Assembly: GCA_947628265.1 (NCBI GenBank)
Contig: CANQZF010000020.1
Coordinates: 1-14,366 of the forward strand
DNA from: an uncultured Oscillospiraceae bacterium
Lineage (GTDB): Bacteria > Bacillota > Clostridia > Oscillospirales > Oscillospiraceae
DNA: 14,366 nt
Direction of reading: 5' to 3'
The number at the start of each line of letters is the position of its first letter. Within the stretch, counting starts at the first letter, position 1. The translations under genes were made by a program, and so were the position numbers. Positions 8,662 through 14,345 of this stretch are shown piece by piece. The notes below the pieces were generated by a model, which did not search any database, was not told the origin of the DNA, and saw only the letters and a list, made by a program, of their open reading frames with translations.

Positions 8662-9147
8662 TCACAGTCCCATCAAAAGCTCCGCCACGGCTTTGGCCTT
8701 TCCGTCCTCGATGTGCGCCGACTCCACGCCGTAAAAGAGGTAGTAGTCCTCGTCCCCGTAGGTGATATACTCCTGGGCCGCCCCCTCCCCGGCGGCGGCG
8801 TCGTAGACCCGGACGCTCCCCAGTTCCGGGTTTAAAAGCTCCTTGTACCGCTCCACGGTGGAGGCGGGGATGATGAAAATATCCCCCTGCTGCATGGCGT
8901 CCATGCCCATCATCACATATTCAAAGGAGTGGACCTTGATCATGCGAAGCCCCTCCGGCATGTCCTCCTCCAGCTTTGCCGCGAGCTCCGTGTCCCGGAT
9001 CTCCGGCACATAGCAGTAGACGGTGACCTTTTTCTCAATGGAGGTGTCGGTGACGAAGGTGAAGATCCAGCCCCACAAAAGGGCGGAGGCCAGCGCCCAG
9101 AGGACGAAGCTGTGGAGCTGTGAGAAAATGTTCTTCAAAACTCTCAT
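8662..9147 (-). CDS. Conserved-looking hypothetical membrane-anchored protein
   Basis: Not recognised. A 161-residue protein with one hydrophobic helix near the N-terminus (about 14-32, FVLWALASALLWGWIFTFV) and then about 130 soluble residues, rich in acidic and aromatic positions, with no catalytic motif I can name. By the positive-inside pattern (MRVLKNI before the helix) the soluble part would face outside. The region VTVYCYVPEIRDTELAAKLEE and the later GDIFIIPAS look loosely like the folds of periplasmic-type domains, which is only an impression. Its ATG overlaps the upstream stop by 4 bases (ATGA), so the two genes are probably translationally coupled and may form one membrane complex. 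A terminator follows 70 bp downstream. Confidence 0.85.
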   Translation of the reverse strand: MRVLKNIFSQLHSFVLWALASALLWGWIFTFVTDTSIEKKVTVYCYVPEIRDTELAAKLEEDMPEGLRMIKVHSFEYVMMGMDAMQQGDIFIIPASTVERYKELLNPELGSVRVYDAAAGEGAAQEYITYGDEDYYLFYGVESAHIEDGKAKAVAELLMGL

Positions 9148-9638
9148 TTCGTCACCTCATAGGCCGCCGCGTACCCGTGGACGGCGTACAAGACCCCGGG
9201 GTCTGCCTCCTCCAGGGCCTTTGCCCGAGACTCGCACACCAAAATCTTTCGGGGCTCCCCGTCGGTTGCGCGGATCTCCACCCTACGGACGGGCACGCTC
9301 TTGCGGATCCTGAACCGCTCCCGGGTGACGGTGACCGTCCCCTCCAGCCGCTCCCGCTCCTCGGTACGGAGCATTTCGGCGTGCCTCAGCTCCCGCCCCG
9401 TGGCAATGACTTTAAAAACGGCAAAATAGATGACGAGCCACCCCGCCAGCGTGCTCACCAGCACACAGGCCAGCTCCATTTTCGCGGCGTTTAAGGTATT
9501 GGTCAGCGCCGCCAGGGTCACGCACACCGCCAGCGCCGCCGCCCCCAGGAGGAAAAGCGCCGTCACCCAGCCCTTGACGCGCCCCTTCATTTTCTCCATA
9601 TCCCCGTCGGTGTAGAGCTCCACGGTCTTGTCCGGCAT
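9144..9638 (-). CDS. Hypothetical protein with two membrane helices
   Basis: Not recognised. 164 residues from ATG 9638, which has GGAAGGA just upstream. The frame stays open further upstream to 9800, but that part overlaps the XRE gene and has no start with a ribosome site, so it was excluded. Two transmembrane helices at about residues 22-44 (WVTALFLLGAAALAVCVTLA) and 52-74 are followed by a charged cytosolic-looking tail of about 90 residues. The tail includes EERERLEGTVTVTRERFRIR and ends YAAAYEVTK. The two-helix-plus-beta-rich-tail layout resembles small bacterial PH-like membrane proteins, but I cannot confirm that. It is the first gene of a two-gene unit with its own promoter. Confidence 0.84.
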   Translation of the reverse strand: MPDKTVELYTDGDMEKMKGRVKGWVTALFLLGAAALAVCVTLAALTNTLNAAKMELACVLVSTLAGWLVIYFAVFKVIATGRELRHAEMLRTEERERLEGTVTVTRERFRIRKSVPVRRVEIRATDGEPRKILVCESRAKALEEADPGVLYAVHGYAAAYEVTK

Positions 9639-9662
9639 CGTCCTTCCCCACCTTTCCCCATA

Positions 9663-9691
9663 AGCATAGCACAAACGCCAAAAAATTACAA
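9663..9691 (-). promoter_or_regulatory. Promoter of the two-gene membrane unit
   Basis: Minus-strand -35 TTGTAA (9686-9691) and -10 TATGCT (9663-9668) spaced by 17 bp, in the 65-bp gap between the XRE stop and the start at 9638. Four of six consensus bases in each hexamer. Confidence 0.55.
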
Positions 9692-9703
9692 GAAAAACGT
9701 GGG

Positions 9704-10030
9704 TCAGAGCTTCTGCTCCGAAAGCCATGTGAGGAGGCTCTTGGCCAGGGCCAGCTGTTTTTCGTCCATGGGCCGCAGAAGCTCCGCCACGCTGCGCCAC
9801 TCCTGCCCCTCGTGCCGCGCCGTCCCCACCAGAAATTCGTCCGGCGTGGTGTCCAGCGCCAGCGCAAGGCGCATGATGACCTCCGTGGAGGGGATGGAAA
9901 TACCCCGCTCGATGCTTGTCAGGTATCTGTCCCCGATGTCGGCAAGCTCCTCCGCTTTCGCTTGCGTCAGCCCAAGCTCCCGCCGCCTTCTGGCGATACG
10001 TTTTCCTATCATTTTATAATCCAGTTCCAT
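9704..10030 (-). CDS. Small XRE-family (HTH_3) transcriptional regulator
   Basis: Cytoplasmic DNA-binding protein, 108 residues. The N-terminal two thirds form a Cro/C1-type helix-turn-helix: IGKRIARRRRELGLTQAKAEELADI, then DRYLTSIERGISIPSTEVIMRLALAL with the conserved SxxERG and PS positions, and TPDEFLVG. This is the typical chromosomal 'HTH plus short helical tail' regulator of Clostridia. The tail (about 80-108) would serve dimerisation. It lies upstream of the two membrane genes in the same orientation and divergent from the 70-residue gene at 10168. Likely targets are its own promoter region and those neighbours, by position only. Its start codon and Shine-Dalgarno site lie in an inverted repeat (see the hairpin entry). 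Confidence 0.93.
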   Translation of the reverse strand: MELDYKMIGKRIARRRRELGLTQAKAEELADIGDRYLTSIERGISIPSTEVIMRLALALDTTPDEFLVGTARHEGQEWRSVAELLRPMDEKQLALAKSLLTWLSEQKL

Positions 10031-10059
10031 ATGCTCACCCCTTTGAGGATAGCATATGG
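10027..10059 (-). promoter_or_regulatory. Hairpin covering the XRE start codon and ribosome site
   Basis: An 8-bp inverted repeat, CCATATGC (10027-10034) with GCATATGG (10052-10059), encloses a symmetric 3x3 internal loop and a second 4-bp stem (10038-10041 with 10045-10048, one G-U pair) with an AAA loop. On the mRNA the AUG sits in the outer stem and the GGGG Shine-Dalgarno core in the inner one. It could equally be a DNA operator for the regulator itself. Confidence 0.55.
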
Positions 10060-10081
10060 TATTTTTTGCTTATTAACAGCA

Positions 10082-10087
10082 ATTATA
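10082..10087 (-). promoter_or_regulatory. Candidate -10 box of the XRE gene
   Basis: Perfect TATAAT on the minus strand. No good -35 hexamer lies at 16-18 bp; the nearest TTGTAA is 21 bp away. It would start transcription near 10075 and produce a leader of about 45 nt that contains the hairpin. Confidence 0.4.
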
Positions 10088-10101
10088 AACTGTATTACGT
10101 C

Positions 10102-10130
10102 TTGACATTTACAAAATTCGGTATTATAGT
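10102..10130 (+). promoter_or_regulatory. Near-consensus promoter of the 70-residue gene
   Basis: Perfect -35 TTGACA (10102-10107), 17-bp spacer, -10 TATAGT (10125-10130; five of six). Predicted start near 10137. It is back to back with the candidate XRE promoter, so a regulator bound between 10080 and 10110 could affect both. Confidence 0.85.
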
Positions 10131-10167
10131 TGAAATACAGCTTTAAATATGAATTGGAGGGTCCCCC

Positions 10168-10380
10168 ATGGATAAATTTCTTGACCTCTACGCGCTGCTT
10201 TTTATCGCGTCCACCTCGGCGCTGACACAACTCAAGCTGGGCCACGTGGACAAGGCGGAGCGGACGCTGAAGGACGCCCTGGCCTCCGGGTGGCAGGCCG
10301 CCGGGGCAGACCAGGAGAAGCTCATGTCCCGCGTCCAGGAATTGAACGAAAAATTCCTTGACAACAAAGGATCCCGGTGA
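10168..10380 (+). CDS. Small hypothetical protein, 70 residues
   Basis: Not recognised. Predicted mostly alpha-helical: a moderately hydrophobic N-terminal stretch (FLDLYALLFIAST, too short and mixed to be a convincing membrane span), then an amphipathic part (LGHVDKAERTLKDAL, reminiscent of a single TPR-like helix pair) and a charged C-terminus. ATG 10168 has GGAGGG 7 nt upstream, and a near-consensus promoter precedes it, so it is probably real and well expressed. It is divergent from the XRE gene and ends just before the thrS T-box leader, with no terminator in between, so some transcripts may run into the riboswitch. Confidence 0.72.
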   Translation: MDKFLDLYALLFIASTSALTQLKLGHVDKAERTLKDALASGWQAAGADQEKLMSRVQELNEKFLDNKGSR

Positions 10381-10386
10381 TAAACT
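10358..10386 (+). promoter_or_regulatory. Candidate thrS promoter overlapping the end of the 70-residue gene
   Basis: TTGACA (10358-10363, perfect) and TAAACT (10381-10386, four of six) separated by 17 bp. Transcription would start near 10393, right at the 5' end of the T-box leader. The -35 box lies inside the coding sequence of the small gene. Confidence 0.55.
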
Positions 10387-10392
10387 TCCCTT

Positions 10393-10613
10393 ATAAATCG
10401 GCAACGACGGAGAACGATCCGTCCCGAAGGCGCAGAGAGGGCCCGGTTGGTGCGAGGGTCTGCTGGAAGGGCGGGGAGACCGCTCCCGAGCCGCCCGGGA
10501 GGACCGGGACGGGCGCGCCCGTTAAAGCGCACGCAAAGCGACGGAGCGATCCGTAAGCAGGGTGGAACCGTGGAGTTATCTTCACCCCTGAACTATTCAG
10601 GGGTGAATTTTTA
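10393..10613 (+). ncRNA. T-box riboswitch (tRNA-Thr sensing) of thrS
   Basis: Leader that reads uncharged tRNA and controls thrS by transcription antitermination. A stem I region carries an AGAGAGGG element and a GGTTGGTGCGAGG distal loop. The specifier is probably ACC (Thr) at 10479-10481, followed by GCTCCCGAG. The T-box core AGGGTGGAACCG is at 10559-10570. The antiterminator can be drawn: AGGG 10559-10562 pairs CCCT 10586-10589, TGGAACC is the bulge, and GTGGA 10570-10574 pairs TTCAC 10581-10585. The 3' strand is also the 5' arm of the terminator, so the two folds exclude each other. The 5' end is approximate. Confidence 0.94.
10581..10613 (+). terminator. Regulated terminator of the thrS T-box
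   Basis: Perfect 12-bp stem, TTCACCCCTGAA (10581-10592) with its complement (10596-10607), 3-nt loop, followed by TTTTTA. It ends 30 nt before the thrS start codon and competes with the antiterminator. Confidence 0.93.
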
Positions 10614-10643
10614 TTTGCCCCGACACTGGAAAGGAGCTATCTT

Positions 10644-12401
10644 ATGTCCGAAGAAAATCTGTACACCTTTGAAAATCCCGAGTACCGCCACACCTACTGG
10701 CACTCCTGCTCCCACATCATGGCCCAGGCCGTGAAAAGGCTCTGGCCGGAGGTGAAGCTGGCCATCGGCCCCGCCATCGACGAGGGCTGGTACTACGACC
10801 TCTCCGCCCCCTTCGCCTTCACCCCGGAGCATCTGGAGCAAATCGAGGCGGAAATGCGGAAAATCTGCAAGGAGAAATTGAAAATCGAGCGCTTCGAGCT
10901 GCCCCGGGAGGAGGCCTTGAAGCTCATGGCGGACGAGCCCTTTAAGGTGGAGCTCATAAACGACCTGCCCGAGGACGTGACCATCAGCTTTTATAAGCAG
11001 GGGGAGTTTACGGACCTGTGCGCCGGGCCGCACCTCGACTCCACCGGGCGGGTCAAGGGCAACGCCCTGAAGCTCACCGCCTGCAACGCCGCCTACTGGC
11101 GGGGCGACTCCAACCGCGAGACCTTGCAGCGCATTTACGGCGTGGCCTTCCCCAAAAAGGAGGACTTGGACGCGTACCTCACCCGCATCGAGGAGGCCAA
11201 GCGCCGGGACCACCGGAAATTGGGAAAAGAGCTGGGGCTTTTCATGCTCCGGGACGAGGGCCCCGGCTTCCCCTTCTTCCTCCCCAAGGGAATGGTCCTG
11301 CGCAACACCCTTTTGGAGTACTGGCGGGAGGTCCACAAGAAGTACGGCTATGTGGAGATCTCCACCCCCGTTATTCTCAACCGCAAGCTCTGGGAGCGCT
11401 CCGGTCACTGGGACCACTACAAGCAGAATATGTACACCACCGTCATCGACGACGAGGATTACGCCATCAAGCCCATGAACTGCCCCGGCGGGATGCTGGT
11501 GTATAAGTCCGAGCCCCACTCCTACCGGGACCTGCCCCTGCGGGTGGGCGAGCTGGGCTTAGTGCACCGCCACGAGCTCTCCGGCGCGCTCCACGGCCTT
11601 TTCCGGGTCCGCTGCTTTACCCAGGACGACGCCCACGTCTTCATGACCCGGGACCAGATGCAGGACGTCATCCAGGAGACGGTGCGGCTTTTTGACGAGG
11701 TCTACAACGTCTTTGGCCTCTCTTACGAGATCGAGCTTTCCACCATGCCGGAGGACCACATCGGCACCGTGGAGGAGTGGGAGCGCAATCAGGAGATTTT
11801 GAAGGCCGCCATCACCGCCATGGGCAAGAGCTACACCATCAACGAGGGGGACGGCGCCTTCTACGGGCCCAAGCTGGACTTCCACCTGGCCGACTCCTTA
11901 GGGCGCACGTGGCAGTGCGGCACCATCCAGCTCGATAGCCAGCTCCCCGAGCGGTTCGAGCTGGAGTACACCGGCGAGGACGGCCAGAAGCACCGCCCCG
12001 TCATGATCCACCGCGTGGTCCTGGGATCCATCGAGCGGTTCATCGGCGTCATCACCGAGCACTTCGCCGGCGCCTTCCCCACCTGGCTCGCCCCCGTCCA
12101 GGTCCGGGTCCTCACCATCACCGACAGGACCAACGATTACGCAAACGAGCTGGTCAGCAAGCTGGACGCCCTGGGCGTCCGGGCCGAGGCCGACCTTCGC
12201 AATGAGAAGCTGGGCAAAAAGATCGTAGAAGCCCGCGCCCAGAAGATCCCCTACCTCCTGGTAGCCGGCGACAAGGAGGCCGAAACGGGCCAAGTCGCCG
12301 TCCGCACCCTCACCGGCGACAAGGGCGCCATGAGCTTCGAGGAGTTCACCGGGAAGCTCATGGAGGAGATCAAGACCCGGGCGAGGGAGAACCTTATTTA
12401 A
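10644..12401 (+). CDS. thrS: Threonine--tRNA ligase lacking the TGS domain
   Basis: Class II synthetase that charges tRNA-Thr in the cytoplasm; 585 residues against about 640 for the E. coli enzyme. It begins directly before the editing domain, so the N-terminal TGS domain (about 60 residues) is absent. AAAGGAG lies 7 nt before ATG 10644 and the T-box terminator is just upstream, leaving no room for a longer start. Editing-site residues are present: HSCSH (His20, His24) and CAGPH (Cys126, His130). The catalytic core has the zinc ligands Cys280 (NCPGG), His331 (DDAHVF) and His456 (MIHR). Motif 2 reads RHELSGALHGLFRVR and motif 3 LGSIERFIGVITEH. The C-terminal anticodon-binding domain starts near PTWLAPVQVR (479-488) and is complete. 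Regulated by the upstream T-box. Confidence 0.98.
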   Translation: MSEENLYTFENPEYRHTYWHSCSHIMAQAVKRLWPEVKLAIGPAIDEGWYYDLSAPFAFTPEHLEQIEAEMRKICKEKLKIERFELPREEALKLMADEPFKVELINDLPEDVTISFYKQGEFTDLCAGPHLDSTGRVKGNALKLTACNAAYWRGDSNRETLQRIYGVAFPKKEDLDAYLTRIEEAKRRDHRKLGKELGLFMLRDEGPGFPFFLPKGMVLRNTLLEYWREVHKKYGYVEISTPVILNRKLWERSGHWDHYKQNMYTTVIDDEDYAIKPMNCPGGMLVYKSEPHSYRDLPLRVGELGLVHRHELSGALHGLFRVRCFTQDDAHVFMTRDQMQDVIQETVRLFDEVYNVFGLSYEIELSTMPEDHIGTVEEWERNQEILKAAITAMGKSYTINEGDGAFYGPKLDFHLADSLGRTWQCGTIQLDSQLPERFELEYTGEDGQKHRPVMIHRVVLGSIERFIGVITEHFAGAFPTWLAPVQVRVLTITDRTNDYANELVSKLDALGVRAEADLRNEKLGKKIVEARAQKIPYLLVAGDKEAETGQVAVRTLTGDKGAMSFEEFTGKLMEEIKTRARENLI

Positions 12402-12413
12402 CAGCAAAACGCA

Positions 12414-12439
12414 GGGGCGGGTCCCAAGACCCGCCCCTA
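12414..12439. terminator. GC hairpin after thrS, possible bidirectional terminator
   Basis: 11-bp perfect stem (12414-12424 with 12429-12439, arm AGGGGCGGGTC) and 4-nt loop, 12 bp after the thrS stop. The plus-strand tail is AAAAATTT, poor in U directly after the stem. On the minus strand the stem is followed by GCGTTTT, so it may also stop readthrough coming from tadA. It shares the GGGGCGG-type arms of the repeats downstream. Confidence 0.6.
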
Positions 12440-12465
12440 AAAATTTACCCATCGATCCCCATACA

Positions 12466-12539
12466 AGGCCGTAGGGGCCGCCTCTCTTGGCGGCCCGTTG
12501 TTCCGATTTGCAATCGTTTCCGATAAACGCAAAAACCCA
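12466..12539. repeat. REP-like unit A
   Basis: Begins CCGTAGGGGCCGCC, has a hairpin GGGCCGCC/GGCGGCCC, then the shared tail TTCCGATTTGCAATCGTTTC and AACGCAAAAA. First unit of the array that fills 12466-13282. Reading frames across the array translate the repeats and are not considered genes. Confidence 0.8.
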
Positions 12540-12545
12540 AAACCC

Positions 12546-12846
12546 GCCGTAGGGGCCGGACACCGTGCCGGCCCGTCCCTCCGGTTTGCAATCGTTTCCG
12601 ACAAACGTAAAAAACTATTATTACGCCGTACGGGCCGCCGCCCACGGCGGCCCGTCCTTCCGGTTTGCGCCCACCTCCCCAAAACGGTTTTCGCCGCAAA
12701 ATTTTGCGGCGAATAATTCAATATGCGGCAAGGCCGCAATCCTTTTTATCCGGACATGCGCAAAAAATCGGGAAACGGGCCGGCCAGGTGTCCGGCCCCT
12801 ACGGGGACCCTTGCGCGTTGATTGGGGGCCAGGATAAAAATCGAGG
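12546..12846. repeat. Composite repeat superunit 1 (B, C, core, D', I)
   Basis: Contains hairpin unit B (12546-12575), hairpin unit C (12622-12654; 10-bp stem 12631-12640 with 12645-12654), a core with a 24-bp perfect palindrome (12690-12713) and a TGCGGC/GCCGCA hairpin (12724-12738), unit D' (12776-12804, an inverted copy of the B type with two mismatches), and a 20-bp segment I (12811-12830). The same order recurs in superunit 2, showing duplication. There is no ORF of protein-like composition and no transposase. Confidence 0.82.
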
Positions 12847-12849
12847 AAT

Positions 12850-12881
12850 GGGCCGCCGTGGGCGGCGGCCCGTACGGCGTA
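12850..12881. repeat. Inverted copy of unit C (E')
   Basis: 32 bp exactly complementary to 12622-12653. The pair brackets about 200 bp including core, D' and I. Confidence 0.9.
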
Positions 12882-12931
12882 TAATGCGGGTGGCGCGATA
12901 ATCGGAGCATTAAATATAAACGTGAAAACTT

Positions 12932-13282
12932 GCCGTAAGGGCCGGACACCGTGCCGGCCCGTTTTTCCGGTTTGCCCACGCCTCCCGGCAAACGCAAAAC
13001 CCATAATTCCGCCGTAGGGGCCGATGACCACATCGGCCCGTCCTTCCGATTTGCGTATACCTCCCCAAAACGGTTTTCGCCGCAAAATCTTGCGGCGAAT
13101 AATTTAATATGCGGCAAAGCCGCAAACCTTCTATACGGACGCACGCAAAAAATCGGAAACGGGCCGGCACGGTGCACCCAAGGGCATTCCCTACGGTCAT
13201 CCGGCCCTTACGGCGTTTGGATTAGGTTTTTGGGTTGATTTTGATTTGCGCGTTGATTGGGGGCCGGAGATATAATTCGAGG
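12932..13282. repeat. Composite repeat superunit 2 (F, G, core, H', I)
   Basis: Second, diverged copy of superunit 1: F (12932-12961), G (13011-13040; stem GGGCCGATG/CATCGGCCC), core with a 24-bp near-palindrome (13076-13099, one mismatch) and a TGCGGC/GCCGCA hairpin (13110-13124), H' (13160-13214, inverted copy of F carrying a 25-nt insertion at 13175-13199), and I (13246-13265). Unit spacings match superunit 1 closely (B to C 78 bp, F to G 79 bp; C to D' 152 bp, G to H' 149 bp). Confidence 0.82.
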
Positions 13283-13288
13283 GGCCCT

Positions 13289-13732
13289 TTACCTCTTCCC
13301 CCTGAAAAACTCCGCCAAAACCTCCCGGCACTCCGGCTCCAAAATGCCGCCGTAGACCTTTATTTTTCGGTCCAGAGGCTCCATGAAGAGGTTGAAAAGG
13401 CCGCCGCAGACGCCGGCCCGGGGATCCCTCGCCCCGTAGTAGACGGCGGAGAGGCGGGCGTTGTAGGCCGCTCCCGCGCACATGGGGCAGGGCTCCATAG
13501 TGACGTAGAGCGAACAGCCTGTGAGCCGCCAGTCCCCCTTATTTTTCGAGGCGTCCCGGATGGCCTCCATCTCCGCGTGGGCAGTGGCGTCTTGCTCCTC
13601 GGTGCGGTTGCGGCCCCGGCCAACGATATTCCCCAAGCTGTCCACCACCACGGCGCCCACCGGGGTCTCCCCGGCCCTCGCGGCCTCCCGGGCCAGCTCC
13701 AGCGCCGCCGCCATATACTCCTCCCGCGTCAT
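13289..13732 (-). CDS. tadA: tRNA adenosine(34) deaminase TadA
   Basis: Zinc enzyme that converts A34 to inosine in the tRNA-Arg(ACG) wobble position; 147 residues, the usual length. Motifs: TPVGAVVV at 23-30; zinc ligand and proton shuttle in HAE, His52 and Glu54; PCPMC with zinc ligands Cys82 and Cys85; then AAYNARLSAVYYGARDPRAGVCGG, the typical TadA stretch, and CREVLAEFF at the end. The start ATG 13732 fits the family's N-terminus, but its Shine-Dalgarno GGAG is only 2 nt away. Met7 would be an alternative with weaker support. It is oriented towards thrS (convergent) across the repeat array and is divergent from the CBS gene. Confidence 0.96.
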   Translation of the reverse strand: MTREEYMAAALELAREAARAGETPVGAVVVDSLGNIVGRGRNRTEEQDATAHAEMEAIRDASKNKGDWRLTGCSLYVTMEPCPMCAGAAYNARLSAVYYGARDPRAGVCGGLFNLFMEPLDRKIKVYGGILEPECREVLAEFFRGKR

Positions 13733-13754
13733 CTCTCCGCCCCCTTTTTATGAA

Positions 13755-13783
13755 AGCATACCATTTTTTCCGCTCATTAGCAA
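13755..13783 (-). promoter_or_regulatory. Candidate tadA promoter
   Basis: Minus-strand -35 TTGCTA (13778-13783) and -10 TATGCT (13755-13760) with a 17-bp spacer, each four of six to consensus. Transcription would start about 15 nt before the tadA ATG. Confidence 0.5.
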
Positions 13784-13845
13784 GCCCAGGTATATTTTCC
13801 CCCAAAACCGGCGACAATAGAGGCAAAACGTGGGGAGGCCGGAAT

Positions 13846-14274
13846 ATGAAGGTATCTGAGCTTATGGCATCGTCGGTGGTGTCCGTGTCCCAGGATGAGT
13901 CCGTGGCCCTGGCGGCGCGGCTTTTGTCCCGCAACAACGTGGGGGCCCTGCCGGTGCGGGGTCCCGGCGGGGAGCTGCGGGGGATGGTGACGGACCGGGA
14001 CATCGTTTTGCGGTGCGTGGCGGCGGACGCGCCCCCGGAAAAAACCAGCGTGGGGGAGATCATGACCCGCAGCGTGGTCACCGTGAGCCCGGGGGACGAC
14101 ATCCGGCGCGCCTCCCAGCTCATGGGCCTTGCCCAAGTGCGAAGGCTCCCCGTGACGGAAAACGGGAAGCTGGTGGGGATCCTGTCTCTCGGCGACATGG
14201 CCCGGGTGGACGTGTGCGACGCCGAGACCAGCCGGGCGCTGACGGAGATCTCTACAAATATAAAGGAGCGCTAA
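13846..14274 (+). CDS. Stand-alone CBS-pair protein
   Basis: Cytoplasmic protein of 142 residues made of two tandem CBS motifs and little else. CBS 1 spans about 1-60 (MKVSELMASSVVSVSQDESV, GALPV, GMVTDRDIVLRCVA) and CBS 2 about 66-125 (VGEIMTRSVVTVSPGDDIRRA, RRLPVTENGKLVGILSLGDMA). Such pairs bind adenosyl ligands (AMP, ATP or SAM) and act as energy or redox sensors; no effector domain is attached. I start it at ATG 13846, with GGGGAGG 7 nt upstream. An upstream in-frame ATG at 13750 has no ribosome site and its extension looks non-coding. It is divergent from tadA with about 110 bp between them. A clear promoter was not found. Confidence 0.94.
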   Translation: MKVSELMASSVVSVSQDESVALAARLLSRNNVGALPVRGPGGELRGMVTDRDIVLRCVAADAPPEKTSVGEIMTRSVVTVSPGDDIRRASQLMGLAQVRRLPVTENGKLVGILSLGDMARVDVCDAETSRALTEISTNIKER

Positions 14275-14288
14275 AAATCGGAGTGGAG

Positions 14289-14345
14289 CCGCCCTTGCCC
14301 CTCCCTCCGGGAGGGGTGCCCGAGCGCAGCGATGGGCAGGGTGGG
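14289..14345. repeat. GC-rich nested inverted repeat at the right edge
   Basis: Inner 8-bp perfect stem, CCCCTCCC (14298-14305) with GGGAGGGG (14309-14316), nested in imperfect outer arms (GCCCTTGCCC near 14291 with GGGCAGGGTGGG near 14334). No T-run follows. It may end the CBS transcript or be another dispersed intergenic repeat, of a type different from the array at 12466-13282. Confidence 0.5.

Noticed and set aside
9639..9800. Upstream extension of the two-helix membrane gene to position 9800
   Set aside because: It runs through the 3' end of the XRE gene in another frame, lacks a ribosome site, and its composition is unlike the rest; ATG 9638 has a clear GGAAGGA.
12437..13238. Several open frames of 70-220 codons across the intergenic array on both strands
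   Set aside because: They translate the hairpin repeats (recurrent RPLR, GPYG, FRFA strings), lack ribosome sites and exist only because the repeats contain few stops.
12466..13282. CRISPR array
   Set aside because: Repeats differ in length and orientation, are separated by other repeats rather than unique equal-length spacers, and there is no cas gene.
13791..13826. Promoter for the CBS gene (TATATT at 13791 or GACAAT near 13812)
   Set aside because: Neither has an acceptable -35 hexamer at 16-18 bp.
13750..13845. Extended N-terminus of the CBS protein from ATG 13750
   Set aside because: No Shine-Dalgarno; the extension overlaps the predicted tadA promoter; the CBS fold begins exactly at Met 13846, which has GGGGAGG.
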